A model generated the notes under the pieces. That model was not told the origin of the DNA, did no database searches, and saw nothing but the letters and a program-made list of their open reading frames with translations. A program made the translations under genes and the position numbers. Below are positions 23,862 to 36,945 of a stretch of DNA of 64,000 bases, piece by piece. Positions within the stretch are counted from its first letter, which is position 1. Every line of letters begins with the position of its first letter. Source of the DNA: Tulasnella sp. 424 (taxonomy: Eukaryota; Basidiomycota; Agaricomycetes; Cantharellales; Tulasnellaceae); NCBI GenBank assembly GCA_019633425.1, contig WSUB01000097.1:62001-126000 (forward strand), written 5' to 3'.

Positions 23862-26800
23862 ATGAGCGCCAGTCATCATCGCGGAGGCCGAGCAGGCGGT
23901 GGCAGCTTGAGGAATCAACGGACGTGTCCACTATCCGACTGTGAAAATATTGTCCAAGGTCGGTTCATCTATTGCTCAAAAGAGCATTCACGGTATGTGA
24001 AAAGCCTCCGATCATACCAAGTTTCTGTCGAAGCTTATTGGCATTGATATATTTTCCAGTCAAGCGGTTGACAATGGTGAAGCTGAAGCTTGTGAACGAT
24101 GCGGCGTATACCCCAAGAACCCAGGCTTCGAGTATTGCACTCGCGCTTGCGGTTCGGCGGCGGCGGCGGGCATTCCCTATACAGGAAACGCGGCTGTTAC
24201 CATGTCTCTCTGGACTATGTCCGTAAACCCTAATGCTCCAGCACAGCCTGGTGGTCAGGTAGGTTCGCTTCCAGTGATCCCCTCACCACCTAAATAACGA
24301 TGACTCTGGGTTTAGCCTTCAAGTGGGCGAGGTCAGGGTCAACAAAATCAAGCTCGTGGAAATATTGGAGGCGGAGGTCGCGGCGCCGGTCGTGGTGGAG
24401 GTCGTGGCCGTGGCCGTAGTCGCAATGACGAGGATACATCGGATCGCCTTTCAATTCGGTCAGGCCCTTCGGTCAAGACTATCGGGAGTTCGGGTGACCG
24501 GGGACTCAGAACATACTACTTTGACCCTTGTAACTGCTCCGTGAGGACCAAGGTCACCCCAACCACCGCCTACTGCCCCGTCTGCAACGCCGGTTGCACC
24601 CAAGTTTTCGTTGAAAAGGATGGAAAGTTTATCGATTGTACGTCAATATTGTAAAACTCTACCGCAGACCCTCTTCTTTGCTCAACTAGAGGCTTTCGTA
24701 GTTTTGGCAGAGGATGGTGCCATCGACGAAGAACCATCCACCGAAGACGCCGAGCCACCGCAGCCTCAGAGCAGCGTCCCGCAACCGGCACCCTCGTTCT
24801 CACCCCCAGCTCCCTCTCCCCCAGCTCAGGTCGCACCCTCACCCCCAGCGCGGGTCGTACCCTCACCCCCAGCTCAGGTCGCCCCCACTCCTCAACCTGG
24901 TTAGTGGCACCCTTTCACCACCGCATCTACTATCTCATAGTCTCTCAGTGATCCTAGCTCCTCCGTCCGAGGATGAAGGTCAACAGATGATTGAAGTCAG
25001 GAACGCTCAACCGGCGTCGCTTATGTCAAGAGGTTTGCGACTTGCTTACATGCCTTTCAATCGTCGCTCACGTTTCCCCTACAGTCACCGTCCGTCGACT
25101 TCCTAATCCTCCCAAGCCCATCGGCCCCAGGCCAGCTCCAGACCACTCCATGGACATAGACTTCCCCGGTATGTATTGTAGTAAAATAAACTCCGACCGT
25201 TCCGTAGCCGAGGGAACGAGCCCGGCTAATGCGCTTACGCTCAGATGGCATGGACGAGATTGAAGCTCAAGTTGAATCCCCGACCGAAACTCGGCCCGTA
25301 GGCACTAGCGGGTACGGACAAGGTATGATTAAAAATATCCCTTGGTACGCTATGCAGATTTTGATAAGCCGTTGTTCCGAAGAGAGCGTTCAACCCCTAA
25401 CCAAGCCAGCCTTCCGTGACGAGGACAGTCTTCCGTTTGCCCGACGAGGTATGTCGATATTTTCCTTCTAAAGCATTGAAGATGGGACTAAGTATCCGCC
25501 TTCGATGGGTTATAGGATCCCCGATGCCACCTCACGAGACTCGAACTACGGGTTAGTCACGTCTGATAAGAGTCGTGTCCCGCGGCACGAGCTAACGCGG
25601 AATCTAAAATTAGCCTCTCCGACCTCTCCTGTTGACCCCTTTGTCCAGCCCAGCTCTGTGGATAGTTATGAGTTGGAAGTGGAAGATATGGCACCTGCGC
25701 CAGTTACTCCGGCTAGTCAAGTTGGTACCAAAGGACCTTCGTGAAGATACTGACTTTAGTGTCCCTTTGACTCGCGGTCCAATCATCAGCTGCCACCCCA
25801 AGGCTATAGAGCACCACACCCCCAGGCTGACCCATTTGATGACTCGGGTAAGTAGCTGCTGGGAATTACCCTTAGCTGGGGAATGCCGTTCTAATGTCTG
25901 TGCGTTTGACTTTAGCCGCCGCGGAAACATCGCAACCTGCACCCGAAGCACACCCCGTAGTGCAAGAGGTCGTAAAAGAGAACAAGTCGAATAGCTTACC
26001 AGTTCCCAGTCAATGGGAAGGGTACGGCGGAGGTCCGTCAGCGAATCTCAATCGTGCCTCGGCATTCAGCGCCAGTTCTGGTAAGAACGACGTGGTAGAC
26101 CTTGCCCCCACCCCGGTTCGTTGACGTTCCGTGGTAGGCACCCAAAGGGCAGCTAGTGACCCAGCGGAATTAAGCCCGTACGCGAGCGACTCGGGTAAGC
26201 TTTTTGTCGCGTTTGGCGATGGCCACGGTCTTACTAAGCATTGTCTCTGCAGGCAATACTGCTTTGCCGAACGGCGGAAGTAGTGGCTTCCGCTACCCTG
26301 AAGGAGGATATGAGCTCCGTGAGTATGGTGTGGCAATAGTTTTTTTTAGGAAAGCCGTTTCCAATGTGGATTTTCCCTTTGTAGGAGGTTCGAAGCCACA
26401 AAGCAACCAGTTGCATCAACGGAACAACTCCGACGGCCTGCACTCACGAAACAACTCCGACAACTTGCATCAACGGAACAACTCCGATGGTCCCTACGGG
26501 CGGACGGTTCAGGGTAACGGCGAAGTCTAACTCCTGTATCAACGAGGTCAAGAAAACTGATGCGTCTCTCTCGTTTGTTCCGCGCCCAAGGTGGACTACA
26601 ACCCCCTTCATCTCTGTTGAACCCTGTCGACCTCCCACCTCCTTCCCCGACCAGCCCTGGAGTCAACAACAACCCACCCACAAGCGCGAGGTGGAACCCC
26701 CCACCTGGTCCTCCTCCTAACCATTTCCTAAGCGCACCTGCAACGACGATGCCAAACGGTACCGGCTCAGGCCGCAGGACGCCCAGCCCAACTCGCTCTC

Positions 26801-27570
26801 GACCCACGTCCGCTACGGGCACAAGGCCGGTGAAGATCTCTGAAAAGCAGCACGAACCTCACTTTGGACTTAGCAACTTGAGTTACACTCCGATCAATTA
26901 CCCGGACCCGAATACTGCGTTGGATAAACAGTATCCTACTCCGGAGCATTTGTTCCAGGCGATGAAGGTTCTGGGCTCCTTGCATTCTAGTTTGAGGCCC
27001 CGTTACTGACATGCGCTCTCCATGTTCGTTGTGCCCTATAATGTAGTTCATGGGTCATAAGCCTCTTATCGCAGAGCATATCCGAACGTGTGGAGGGAAT
27101 CCGAAACCCAGGGACGAAGCTAGGAGGTTCGCGTACGAGCAGGACCCTTCATGGGCGACCACATGCTTAGAGAGAGTAAGCATTTCTCCGAAATGGCACT
27201 CCTGGTTGTAGAGACTGAGTTTCGCTCACCTATCCTTGGAATTGTAATGTTTCAGATGTACGAAGTCCTCCAGCTCAAATTCAAGGCCTATCCAGGGCTG
27301 GAAGCGGAGCTCCTTGATACAGGGGAAGCCGACCTCGTTTTGGTAAAGCAACCTTTCTTAGCGGGACCCTTACCTTATACAACTATGCTCATCTGCTGCT
27401 TCCCCCCCCCCTAATTTCTCCTTTCTTATCAGGACTCGAGCGATGCGTTCTGGGGGTGTGGCGCAGACGGCCGAGGACAAAATCAACTCGGAAGCCTTCT
27501 GATGAGACTTCGAGTGGAGTTGGTCGAGGCGCTGAGCAGGCAGTTCGACCAGAGTGGACTATCGAACTAG
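23862..27570 (+). CDS. Zinc-motif, RG-rich, proline-rich NADAR-domain protein
   Basis: Starts at ATG 23862. Exon 1 has CPLSDCENIV..FIYCSKEH, a C-x4-C-x9-C-x3-H motif. After a GTATGT..CAG intron comes CERCGVYPKNPGFEYCTRAC, the same C-x2-C-x11-C-x3-C motif as in the array but unsplit. An RG-rich tract (about 24370-24430) and a third Cys cluster, CNCSVR..YCPVCNAGC, follow. Then come several short Pro/Ser-rich exons and an HQRNNSDG repeat. The C-terminal NADAR domain has HFGLSNLSYTPINYP, YPTPEHLFQAMK, KPLIAEHIRTCGG, LQLKFKAYPGLEAELLDTG and DAFWGCGADGRGQNQLG, ending at the TAG at 27570. The fold predicts activity on, or binding to, ADP-ribose adducts. The usual SNFAPYP block is altered. No PARP-like segment is visible. 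Exon joins between 24900 and 26500 are uncertain. Confidence 0.85.
26411..26493 (+). repeat. In-frame 27-bp peptide repeat (LHQRNNSDG)
   Basis: Three consecutive 27-bp units encode LHQRNNSDG, LHSRNNSDN and LHQRNNSDG, with a degenerate fourth ending PYGR. The repeat is inside the low-complexity middle of the NADAR gene and looks like slippage-driven linker expansion. Confidence 0.85.
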
Positions 27571-29310
27571 ATGAAAGGATAGATGATCATTGGGCTGTTC
27601 TTTGAATGTGAAATATGTATATATTTTGGGCTTAGTCCAGAGAAAAGGAGCTGAATGAAACGTGTTTACCTCGTTCGTACGCGGTGACCTAGTCGTTGCT
27701 CGGAGTGTGGAGTCATTCCGCAGGCGTCTGATGAGGTTTAGGACGTTGTGAGGGAGTTTTTGTTGCGTATCTGAAACCGAGAGGCAGGGTGGAGGATGTT
27801 TGAGCGTTCCCGTTGTGTAGAATTCTGAACTGTGAAACGTAAAACCAAAAGTGAGTTGTTTTCGCGGGTGCGCCTACGGCGCTCACTTGGCAACCCCGAA
27901 AGAGTAACTTACTATCTCTGATAAAGAAAAGCGAACACAGGCTTTTGAGTATGTTCTTGCGTCTTTTCTGCCTTTGGGGGCTACTATTACCTAATTTGCG
28001 GCCCGCCCGACCGGACCAACGCTTGCTGCTCGGCCTTCCGCAGTTCATTGTGAACCGATTCCCGAAAAAGGTTGGGTTATGGTGAGTATGCATGGACGTA
28101 ATAGGTGTCTACCTTTATTTCGTCATGGCAGGCAGTGAATTTGAGGGAGTTTTTGTTTCTTAGTTCGGTTACTCGTTTTGAGGGGCAGTGGAGCCGCTGA
28201 AGGCGTGAATGGGGTCGTCGTTGGTTAGACTGACGATTTTGACTAGTAGCTGGTGGCGACATGCTAGTCGGAAGGTACCGATTTGTACCCTTATAAATCT
28301 GATGAAAGGGAGGTTAAACGCCTAATAGCCGATCTAGGCTTATCTGCCAGCTCCCCCGTCCCTACCTCCTCACGCGACTAAATCACGTTTTGACAGCGTA
28401 ACGATTTTGAAAGCCCCCATTATCCTCCACAAAAACAAAGCCAAGTGGTCTTACGTCTCTCTGAGCACACACCGGGATCGCCGAGCCAACCGTCGACCAC
28501 ACTCGCACGCTTCCCGTTAGCCACGGCAGGACGCGGACCCATTGTTCCAGGGTTTCGGACGGAGATGCGGGAGTTGTTTAAAGCTCAGGTCTTGGCTCGT
28601 CCCTTGTTCAAGGTCACCCGCCGGGGTAATTAAAGATGTGTGTTATGAGGATGAGTGGGCAAGCACTGCAGTGGCGATTCCATGATTGCGTGCCTGCGGA
28701 GAGCCCGTGCGAGGATCGAGAGATCAGGGTCGCGCTCGCGGGTCGAGCCCAACTGTACACTTGCCTATTTCGGACACAAGACGGATATCCGTGTCAACGC
28801 TCCACGACTGGTTCTCCCGCAATCACTCCCTATAACGTCTAACACGCACCAGAGGTCTGTAAGCGAACTAGAAAGGCAGAAAGTGGCGAAAAAAGGGTCA
28901 CGGCTGCTTCCGGGGCTGGAGTCGGAGTTGGTCTGATGCCGGCCTTAGTCAGAATTATTTTTATCTCGGGACTTTTCAGCTTGAGAGTCGGATTATGAGG
29001 TCCATGTAGTTGAGTGGCGCAAGGGAGGTCATGATATGCGAGATGCACTGGTGCGATCGCTTGAGGGGGGAGACGGGCAAGGGCCGGAGTCCTGCAGGGT
29101 GCAACGTGAGAGAGGGGTGCGTCGTAGGCGGTGCGAACCAACCTTTCACTGCATTCAACCGCCGAACGCTAAGCTTCAAAGGGAACCCTCAACCAGCTAG
29201 AAACCACCATCCTGTCGATTTTCATATAAGAATACCCAGCATCATCGGTCACCTTAAATCCCGTTCCAGATTCTCGTAGCTCCTCTCTCCGCTCTTCTCC
29301 CTCAAAAACC
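27571..29310. other. Intergenic region without a recognisable gene
   Basis: About 1.7 kb between the NADAR gene and the Zn2Cys6 gene. Short frames on both strands carry no domain I recognise. A fragment GTGAGGGAGTTTTTGTT near 27750 recurs as TTGAGGGAGTTTTTGTT near 28140, so a small local duplication is present. Pyrimidine-rich sequence just before 29311 is consistent with a fungal promoter. Confidence 0.6.
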
Positions 29311-32300
29311 ATGCACACGGTGGAATCCTCCACTCACTCCGGACCACGGCGGAACCTGAAGAAAAATCAGGTACTGTAGACTGTTTTGCTTTTTCGATAT
29401 CCCATCAGAATCTATTTTCATGTAATTACCACACACACGGGGAAGCGGGTTTTTCGTTGGTTGGCGCGCTAACATGCTGCCCGTGATCCCCGCCCGATCG
29501 TTGCCATCCCGCATCTTTTTTCCCCTTGAGCTAACCCGATACTCTTTCGCCTCTCCATGGCATTTTTAGGCCTGCCTCCAATGTCGCCGTGGCAAGATGA
29601 AGGTGAGTTCTAGTCATGGGAAAAAATGGGACTCCAGAGTCTATTGTGGCCAAAAACCACAAGCGGCCCCCGAGTAGCAATCAGAGAGACTCATCGCCTT
29701 TTGAATTTTTTCCTACCTCAGTGCGATGCCGCTCAACCCCATTGCACCAATTGTATCAAGGCATGGCAACTGTTACTTGAAACTCCGGGAGTTCCAGGGA
29801 GCTCGTAAGTCCCGGGTCCAGCCACCTCCGTGCCACCTCTTTTTCTCCGGCTGTACGGTCCCTGACAATTGCGTGTCAACTTGGCAGTGCCCCAGCCTGC
29901 GACTACGATCCCGTAGAAGGACTTATCTTCACTCCAGAGGTGATTTCGGATCCTGCTATCCGCATCAAAGCCATCCAGGATCAACTCGGTGAGTGAAGAG
30001 ACGGGCATGCTGCAGATTTCCCCACTCCCCTGTCTTTGTCAAAGCCCGAGCTGACCATTAGGTTAAACCCCCACCCCTCCTTCCGCCAATTCAACGATAA
30101 AAACGAATGAATCTGGGCCCTTTATCGATTAACTATACTCTTCTTTCGATGACGGCTTCAACGATTCCGGCATATAAAAAAAACGCGCAATCCTGAATTT
30201 CTATTGTCATGTGTTGGGCCTTTTTCGCCGTCCTCCCCTCGTTCAGCCCAGCTACACGGCAAACTGCAAGAAGCCCGAGACGAAGCTGGCTATCATCGTC
30301 AGTCCCACTTAAAGCGTCGTCCAACCCCATCCTCTCGCTCGACACCCTCAAACTCTTCCGGGAACCCATTCAAACGACGTAGGACGACTTTCTCCATGGA
30401 TCAAACGCAGGCAGGGCACGCGCTGGAATCCGCGTTCACCATCTTACCCCCCATAACGACCGACCCTCTCCAGCCAGAGCCAGGTACTAATAGCAGCTCA
30501 TCCGCCAATGGTGGTGCATCGACCGGATCGTACCGACGGACCAGCGAAGCCCAAGCGACCTCCGCCCCACCCGCTAACGGGAATGGGGTGATGATGGCTG
30601 ATTTACCTCCCACAGAGACCCTAGAGCAACTGTGAGCCCGCTTCCTCCCTCCTCCTACGTCACGATCTAGGCGACTAACTAGCGTACTATGTCGGCCCCC
30701 CTTTCCCGCTTACTACTAGCGTCGATCTCTTCATCACCAACGAACCGCACGCCTCTCGGATCTTCCACTCTCCCCGACTACGAGACGCAATTCTCCCGTC
30801 TTCCCAGTCCACATCCAGACAATCCCCCTCGGCACAGCGTTCAGGTCCACCGACAACACCGCCCTCTGCCCCCTCCAAAGCCCTCCTTCACGCCATCTGC
30901 GCCTCAGCCGCCCGTTACGTCATCCCGCCCAGCAGCTCCCGTTCGTCAAGCGCTGCTAATAATGGCAACAGCGGTAACGCTAGCAACCCGCGCCAAGTTC
31001 AACCTTTACCTCCCCGATTCGCGGAGTACCACGCAGACCAAGCGAGACGCCTGATCAACGCCGCGTTGACGGAGCACCAGGATTCGTTGTACCTCGAACA
31101 GAATGGCGTTGACCTCCTCTCGTGCGGCGGCCCACCATCAGATGAGAACGGATCTACTTTATCTTCCGCTCGTCAGAGTTGCAGCTCAACCTCGGATTCA
31201 TCCCCACCTTCTTCGTCATCGTCGGCCACACGAACCCGGATGCCTTCAAGCCGAACAGGGTCCCGAGATGACCAACCCCCACCACCAACAGCCCTTCAAG
31301 ATTCCGAAGACCGAGACGCCCGAAAACGTCGAATCCGCATGAAGCGAGATTCCAAGCTCTTTGCCGATATGGTCCAACCTTTAATCGTATTGGCGACGTA
31401 TTATTATCATGAGGGGAGAGGTCCAGAGGTGTGGGCTGATGTAGGGGCTTTGACCAGGGCGATTATGTCATTAGGGTACGTTTTAGGCCCATTTCCCCGG
31501 CCCCGGCGTGTTCTGGCCGAGGGTACTAATTCTGTTCTTTTTTTCCCCCCTCCCCTTCTTCCTAGACTGAATCATCCATCTGATGAACCTTCAAGACGAA
31601 ATAGTTCAAAGGAGACTTTGATTGCCCAGGAGGAGCGAAAACGAGCGTTTTGGTCGACGTTCATGCTTGATCGACTTTTGTCCGCCGGTGGATGGTCGCA
31701 TTCGATGACGGACGAGGATAGCGTTAGGAACTTTGTTGGGAATTCGTCTTTACTTAGTGCAGCGGACTTTAGAGATCTCGGCGTGGTACGTTGCGTCTGA
31801 TTGACTACGGCATTCGCGTGAACTAATGCCCATGTTCTAACTGTAGCAACGATCTCCCAAGCCCCAGCAGGCGCAAGGCAGACCCGACGTTCGCCCAAAG
31901 AATCCCGACAGCTACTCTCTACTTATCGACGCTATCGTCTTACTTGGCCGTATCACAGATTTCCGATCTCGCGCACGGATAAACCATCGCAGTCCTCTCG
32001 CGCAATCCTTTCTCGCGAACAAACCCAACAATCAGCAGCAGAATAATGACGGCACTCTCAGTTTCCGGGACGCTTCCTTTTCGTTCATCCTTGCCCAAGA
32101 CCCCATCTTGCGTTGGGAGTTTAGTCAGTTGTCTGCCGAGTTGAGTGGGGGTGTTGGATATTGGGCTAGCTATGGGGTTAGTGGGAAGGGGCGGAGGGAG
32201 GGTAGTATGCCTTTGTTGTTCAAGTATTCGATCGGTCTTGCGGACGTACCGGATGATAAGGGAGCGAGAAGGAGGCCAATGGTGGATATGGACTTGTTCT

Positions 32301-33287
32301 TGGCCCATATGGTTCACTATGCGTGAGTTTTCGCCATCCCTCGGATATGATCTAAAAGTCCTTCATGCTGAGGTGACTTTTCTCGCAGCACGACGATCCT
32401 CTTGCATTTCCCTGTAGCTTCATTCAACGTCCGATCCCGAACCCATTCTCTGCACTCCACCCCACCATCGTTGCACACCCCGCCACATAGCAACACGATC
32501 CCGCCCCTCAATATCATGGTGCCCGAACCTCATTCCCATCATCAGGGTCAATCTCCACCCTCTGCTCAAGAGCACCACCACCCGCCTGAGCGCCTACCCT
32601 CTTTGTTCAACCATCACCGGAACGGAGAGTCTTTTACACCCCAGCAGCCGGTAGTAGTCGACACCGAAGCAATCGTTTCGGCAAGTTGCATCTCGGATTC
32701 TCGGAAGGAGTGCGTCGATGCGGCTAGGAAGATCGTGGATGCCCTTGCTTTGCTACGGTGCACCACGTTTGACATTGGCCACGTCCATCCATTCGGTGCT
32801 GTAAGCAGCGTCACTGAAACTGTGCCTCATGGATGGCTCGTTCTAACATATTTCTGCCCCTCTTAGACTTGTTGGTACATCGCTGGTGTCGTGTTGCTGT
32901 ACGAGCACCGCCGCTGGGTGGATGAGGGAGACATGATCCAGCAGACTGCCATCTCCAAGGACGTCCAAATCCTTAGGTACGACATTCATTGGGCTTTTCT
33001 TTTACGACTTTCGATTAAACATAATTTTGCGTAGACTTTCGCTCCTGAAATACGGACAGCGGTCGGCAATTGGCATGAGGCTGGAGGAACAACTTACCGC
33101 AATACAAGAACGAATCGCCGCTTCTCAAAGGGGCACTCCTAGATCCGACGACAGCGGGTCCGAGAATGCAGATGAATATAGACACGATGTTATCCCAGTA
33201 TTTCCATTCGACAGGGCGACCTACCAAAGTTTGCCCAAGACATGCCCCCCTTCTTGGGGTGCTCCATTGCCCCAGTCTCTGGTTTAA
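29311..33287 (+). CDS. Zn(II)2Cys6 transcription factor with fungal-specific regulatory domain
   Basis: ATG 29311 (MHTVESSTHSG) is followed by an intron. The DNA-binding domain is then split over exons: ACLQCRRGKMK (about 29571-29603), CDAAQPHCTNCIKAWQ (about 29722) and a later exon with SAPACDYDPVEG (about 29887) that supplies the sixth Cys. FTPEVISDPAIRIKAIQDQL looks like the post-cluster linker and coiled coil. The middle region (30689-32420) carries the fungal transcription-factor domain: YYVGPPFPL, RYVIPPSSS, VQPLIVLATYYYHEGRGPEVW and AQEERKRAFWSTFMLDRLLS. Later exons give CVDAARKIVDALALL, TCWYIAGVVLLYEHRRW and LSLLKYGQRSAIGMRLEEQL, ending at a stop at 33287. About ten exons. Predicted nuclear, binding CGG-containing sites; targets are unknown. 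Low-complexity Ser/Pro segments near 30340-31250 are typical linkers. Confidence 0.92.
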
Positions 33288-33693
33288 CGGGGGTAGTGCG
33301 CCCTGTCGAGTATTTCGTTCCGTAGTAGAAATGTTATATAAAGCATTTGGAAACAGATGGGTTGTATTATCTAGGGAAGAGGTCATCCACGAGGCCCTAG
33401 CCTCAATTCGTGCACAATTCCGCAAGGCTTGATTACATGAAAAAGTCCGAGACGAGCGACTAGTAGTACAGTGATTCGAAACTTTGTGATGCCGACAGCT
33501 GGTAAAGTTGATACAAAACATGGGGGTTTCGCATATTGCTATGGGGGAGATCCTATCCATTTTACTTTCCGAAGTTTCCAAAATACCGAGCCAAAACCTT
33601 TCCGCCCTCCACTCCAGCCAACAGATACTTCCGCGGGGTGGAAGAGAAGAGCCGGCCACCAATCAAGCGCCTTAGCCTTGTGGTGTTAAACGA
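33288..33693. other. Convergent intergenic spacer
   Basis: It lies between the stops of two convergent genes. A 215-codon minus-strand frame covers it and overlaps the last Zn2Cys6 exon, but it shows no recognisable motif. I see nothing else here. Confidence 0.6.
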
Positions 33694-36645
33694 TTAATCC
33701 ATGTTGAAAAGAGTCCCTTCGTCCACGTCCACGTCATCTTGCCCAGTTGCACCACTACCCCAAGTCGAATGTTGGTTACGGACGTTGTGGATGTTCATGG
33801 CGGCCGTTCTACCATTCCCTTGGGTTGCGTCCAACTGATATGGAGCTTGGCTTGATGGAGTTTGAGACCCGACACCTGCCATCAACCGCGCGGTAAGACC
33901 GGACCCGTAATTGTTCTTCTGCGCTCCTGGAGTGTATTGCCCATCCACAGCCAAATCATTCGACTCTCCACGACTTGATCCTGTCATATTCAGGTGGAAG
34001 TTGCCGTACGGGGGACTGGCAATCGGATTGGTGGATCCAAACCCAGTACCCGGAGGTGGACTGCCAACAGTCGATCCCAAGCTTCCAGCTGGGACGAAGT
34101 GAATTCGACTCAGGCCGGCTCCCAATCCTCGTGGCAGAGATTGACCAGGTTCGTGTCGAAGCCCGGTAAGGGAGTCGTTTGCGTGCGTGTGCGTGTTTGT
34201 ATTCTGGGTGGTCATGGCGGGGCGATGCTGCATCTGCTGTGATGTCCGTTGGGTATACATGGATGTGAGCCCTGATTTGTTGTCGCTGGTTAAGTCAGCT
34301 GGGCCAGAATACATTGAATAACCGCCCGCCGCTGGTGATGTCACGCCTTGTGTCCCGTTACGGTTGCTGAGGCTGGAGGGGAAGCCGGATATTGACGAGT
34401 GGTGCTGATGAGCGGCCTGCGACATTTGCTGTTGCTTCTGGTAGAGCATGCTTGAAGGATTGTACGACCCGACCTGCAAATCATTCACCAATGGCTTATG
34501 GCTGGGATGGACGTCTCCACCGCCCAGTCGGGACGACTGCAGGAACGCGTTCGAGGCATTCGACATTACCGAGGATGATAACATGCTCGGCGATGGACCA
34601 TAACTTCCCGACACCCCGCCGAACATTTCCTGAGTAATCCCTCCTGCGGTGTTTGTTCGAGCCATGCTAGCTGAAGTACCAGCCAAGCCGGGATTGGTGT
34701 TCGCCGTGGTTGCGTCTCGATCCCACAACGAGCGGACTTGGCCGATGAGATTTGTAGCGGGAACCGACCGAGAGAATGCATTTGTAGCGTCTGAAGGCAC
34801 TTGGTCTCCAACGTTGGGTCGCTGGCGGACGGTCCTTTCCCAAACATCATCATCTTCCACGGGGGTGTTCAACCCTTCGATGGGTAACAGCGATTCTTTT
34901 GTTGGTCGGATCGCGCCTCCTCGAGAGAACCTACGGTCTCGCTCCTCTTTGGTCAATAGGTCGCTCAGAGAGCTGGGCAAGAATTCCTCTGCCTCGAGAT
35001 CTTCATTCTCCTCCTCAAACGCACTTCCGTCGAGCATACCCGACCGGAGCGACGCAGCCCCTAGAGAGGGACGCTGATTATGCCCGGGGAGGGATGGCCG
35101 CCTTCCTTCGTTCCCAATGCCCCACCCTACCGCGCGAGACCCGGCAAACGATGCTGGAACGCCGACATTCAGTGGTCCCTGGCCGCCAGCGAGGTAAGGC
35201 GGAATGTTGGACTGCGACGTCTGAGACGACGACAAAGGCATGAATAGCGACCGAGAACCGGGCATCGAAAAGGGGGAAGTCCCGAGAACGTTGGCGTTCA
35301 GGTGCGCATGCAAGCTGGACTGTGACGTAACGGATGATGGACCAAGATCGTCTTTTTGGGGCGTGACAGCCGCTGATGAATGCTGCTGTGGCGGGCTCGT
35401 GTATTGATTTGGATTTGGTGCTGGGTTCATAGACAGGCTGGCGAATAGGCTGGACAAGGCACCTCTGCTTGTGCTGTTTGTGTCGGAAGGCGAGCCATTG
35501 GCAAACCCAGCTCTGGGAGGTGATCCAACAGGACCAAACCTTCCAGTCGGTATGTCGTCTCTGGACAACGGTGGTGATGTCGAATCATCGTTCCGCATTC
35601 GCTCTCTCGACGTCGAACCATCTCGATCGTTTGTTCGGGAGGACAGAGGGTGCACTAGGCTAGTTGGGGAATCCAACAGCTCGTTCTTAGGAGATGAAAG
35701 TGATGTCGGCAAGTCGTGAACGGTAGCGGAAGGGGTCTTGGAATAATCCGACAGAGCGAGCGGCTCGGTTGCTGGAGTAATGGTGGCTTGGCGGGAATGC
35801 GACTGAGCTTGCAGATGCTCGAGAGTAACGCTAGCGTATGACGGCTTTTCGCTGGTTGACGACGCTTCCGACTCATTCGAGGTCTTCAACACGGCCATTG
35901 TTGCTGTTGCGCTCGTGTCCCTCAAGACGGGAGGTGCTGTCACGGACGCCGACGTCGTCGGTCCTTTCCCAATCCGAATAGGGGGACGCAGTGTTGCCGA
36001 AGACGTCATCCCGGTGGCAGAGGATTCGTCACCCTGTGCGGTAGACGTGCTGTCCCTCCGCTTCTCAGAGTTACTGGTCCGGTCGCGTGGAGGCCTGCTG
36101 CTGCTCCCGGACGCCCGATCACGTCTCCCAGAGCGTTCCTTGTCCTTGTCCTTGTCTCTATCTCTCCTGTTCTGTTGCTGGCTTCGATCCTTCTCCTTCC
36201 CCGTGCCTGCGGCTGCCGACGTCCCGCCCTCCTGTGCCTGCTGCTGTTGCATCGCTTGCTGCGCTGCTTTCTTATTCTTCCGATCCATACTCATGGGCTC
36301 TCCGGGGTGAATATGGGCCAACGCACACTTGTGGGCGAACCTGCAGTTGCCGCTGAGGAACCATTGACAGACTTGTTTAGGCTGACCAGGCTCCGAAGTT
36401 GTGTGGCTGAAGGGACATGAAGATCCAGCAGTACACTGTCCTGCCTTGAAGAACTTGCATGGAACGTGTGAGAGGTCTTTGGCTGCTCGTCAAGGGGGAA
36501 ATTGGGCTTTCAGTCTGAACCGCAACAAAGTAATACGCCGTTTGCGAGGTGACTCACGCTTCGCATGCTGTTTCTTTTCGTCCTCACGAGTGCCGTGCGA
36601 TCCCGCTGAGCGCGATGAGGGTTTCGGTGGTGGTGGTTGTGCCAT
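33694..36645 (-). CDS. Tandem CCCH zinc-finger protein, Lee1-like
   Basis: ATG at 36645 (MAQPPPPKPSSRS) opens a short exon ending at a GTGAGT donor near 36556. After the intron one long exon runs to the stop at 33694, for a protein of about 950 residues. Two fingers follow directly: CKFFKAGQC..CPFSH and CQWFLSGNC..CALAH, both C-x7-C-x5-C-x3-H, then IHPGEPMSMDRK. This pair and its spacing are typical of the yeast Lee1 / fission yeast Cps3 family, thought to bind RNA. The rest is low complexity: Gln- and Lys/Arg-rich (RDRDKDKDKERSGRR), then Ser/Thr/Pro-rich, with short conserved-looking stretches such as LPSSLSDLLTKEERDRRFSR and RSLFMPLSSSQ. The C-terminus is acidic (DDVDVDEGTLFNMD). Function in this organism is inferred from family only. 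Confidence 0.93.
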
Positions 36646-36945
36646 GGGGCGATGGTTGAAGGACAATTGGGGACAGCAGGTAGCTGGCCTCCGGGCAAGG
36701 GAGCACCACGGCGCTGCACGCGACCGCGGGAGATTCGACTGCCTTCATTGCACCGGAAATAAGCCGTCTGAACTGGTTCTCGCCATCAAGGCCCGGAGAA
36801 TTCGGTATTCATGATATCGGAGAATTCGGCATCCATGATATCCTCTACTACAGTAGCATTATAGACCGAAACATGCAAGCCCGGGTTTCGCCAAACAATT
36901 CGGAATAGTGCGTTAATCGCTGGGATAAAACGCCTTAGGATCACC

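Noticed and set aside
28620..28842. Plus-strand 68-codon frame upstream of the Zn2Cys6 gene
   Set aside because: No motif, no splice partners and unrelated overlapping frames of similar length; not distinguishable from chance.
33015..33662. 215-codon minus-strand frame
   Set aside because: It overlaps the last Zn2Cys6 exons and the convergent spacer and has no recognisable motif.
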